From an uncultured Sphingomonadales bacterium (GTDB lineage Bacteria > Pseudomonadota > Alphaproteobacteria > Sphingomonadales > Sphingomonadaceae): a stretch of DNA of 6,719 bases. The position numbers and the translations under genes were made by a program. Under the pieces are notes generated by a model. The model ran no database searches. It saw nothing but the letters and a program-made list of their open reading frames with translations, and had not been told where the DNA came from. Numbering within the stretch: position 1 is the first letter of the stretch; the number at the start of each line of letters is the position of its first letter. The stretch spans positions 1 through 6,719 of the forward strand of contig CAJBSR010000583.1 in the NCBI GenBank assembly GCA_903958285.1, in the 5' to 3' direction. Shown piece after piece: positions 6,547 to 6,719 of the stretch.

Positions 6547-6719
6547 GGGACCGTGATAGTGCGTCCCGATTCGCCCGGAAAGTCCTGAAACAAGGCGCGC
6601 GACAGCTTATCTGCGGCAAGCCCAGGTTGCGCCGCCGGTGCATTGGCCGGGGCTTCGGTCTGCGCCCGCCCTTCCCAGACCACCGCGCCGTCCGAAATCC
6701 GTTTCATCTGGACCGACAT
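6543..6719 (-). CDS. Partial DUF4136-like protein (C-terminal end)
   Basis: The minus strand is open from the right edge for 58 codons and stops at TGA 6545-6543, overlapping the carboxypeptidase ATG by four bases (ATGA). The 5' end lies outside the window; the ATG at the very edge is probably an internal Met. The visible part has a strand segment [18 protein letters not shown], an Ala/Pro-rich stretch ([12 protein letters not shown]), then [24 protein letters not shown]. This matches, from memory, the C-terminal pattern of DUF4136 proteins ('G..vW.G.a ... L...lf..fP'), usually small envelope lipoproteins of unknown function. The lipobox or signal peptide cannot be checked here. Its sense-codon composition and the ATGA overlap support it being a real gene, first of the three visible in this operon. 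Confidence 0.6.
   Translation of the reverse strand: MSVQMKRISDGAVVWEGRAQTEAPANAPAAQPGLAADKLSRALFQDFPGESGRTITVP

Overview
The window looks like ordinary chromosomal DNA of a GC-rich alphaproteobacterium, most likely a sphingomonad (order Sphingomonadales). The grounds are protein style (a short alphaproteobacterial FtsK, a LolA-type carrier, a UbiH/COQ6-type hydroxylase with an E-G variant of the D-G motif), GANTC sites clustered at a division gene, and the dispersed TTCGAC-AAGCTCAGG palindrome that I recall as frequent in sphingomonad genomes. No database search was possible, so the taxonomy is inference.

Layout: (1) 1-225, the 3' end of a + strand gene, probably an extended SDR (epimerase/dehydratase-like). 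(2) 226-435, a convergent intergenic gap holding three inverted repeats, one of them a separated REP-like pair. (3) 436-1644, minus strand, a ubiquinone-biosynthesis hydroxylase. (4) 1645-1771, a divergent promoter region with an unusual cluster of GANTC (CcrM-type) sites. (5) 1772-4093, ftsK, with a strong Shine-Dalgarno sequence that fixes the start. (6) 4171-4785, a LolA-like periplasmic lipoprotein carrier in the same direction. (7) 4786-4966, a gap ending in a strong Rho-independent terminator. Two further hairpins in front of it make it either the lolA 3' UTR or a small RNA gene. (8) 4967-6719, a tight minus-strand operon read right to left: a partial DUF4136-like protein, an M14 cytosolic-carboxypeptidase-like metallopeptidase and a YsnE-like GNAT acetyltransferase, joined by ATGA and TGATG stop/start overlaps.

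Two envelope or division functions sit together (FtsK for chromosome translocation at the septum, LolA for lipoprotein traffic), and a quinone-biosynthesis gene shares their promoter region. The minus-strand operon at the right is functionally separate. I see no mobile element, CRISPR array, rRNA or tRNA. No clearly new multi-gene system is visible. The items most worth checking are the GANTC cluster at ftsK, the structured RNA locus at about 4837-4955, and the coupled carboxypeptidase/acetyltransferase operon.
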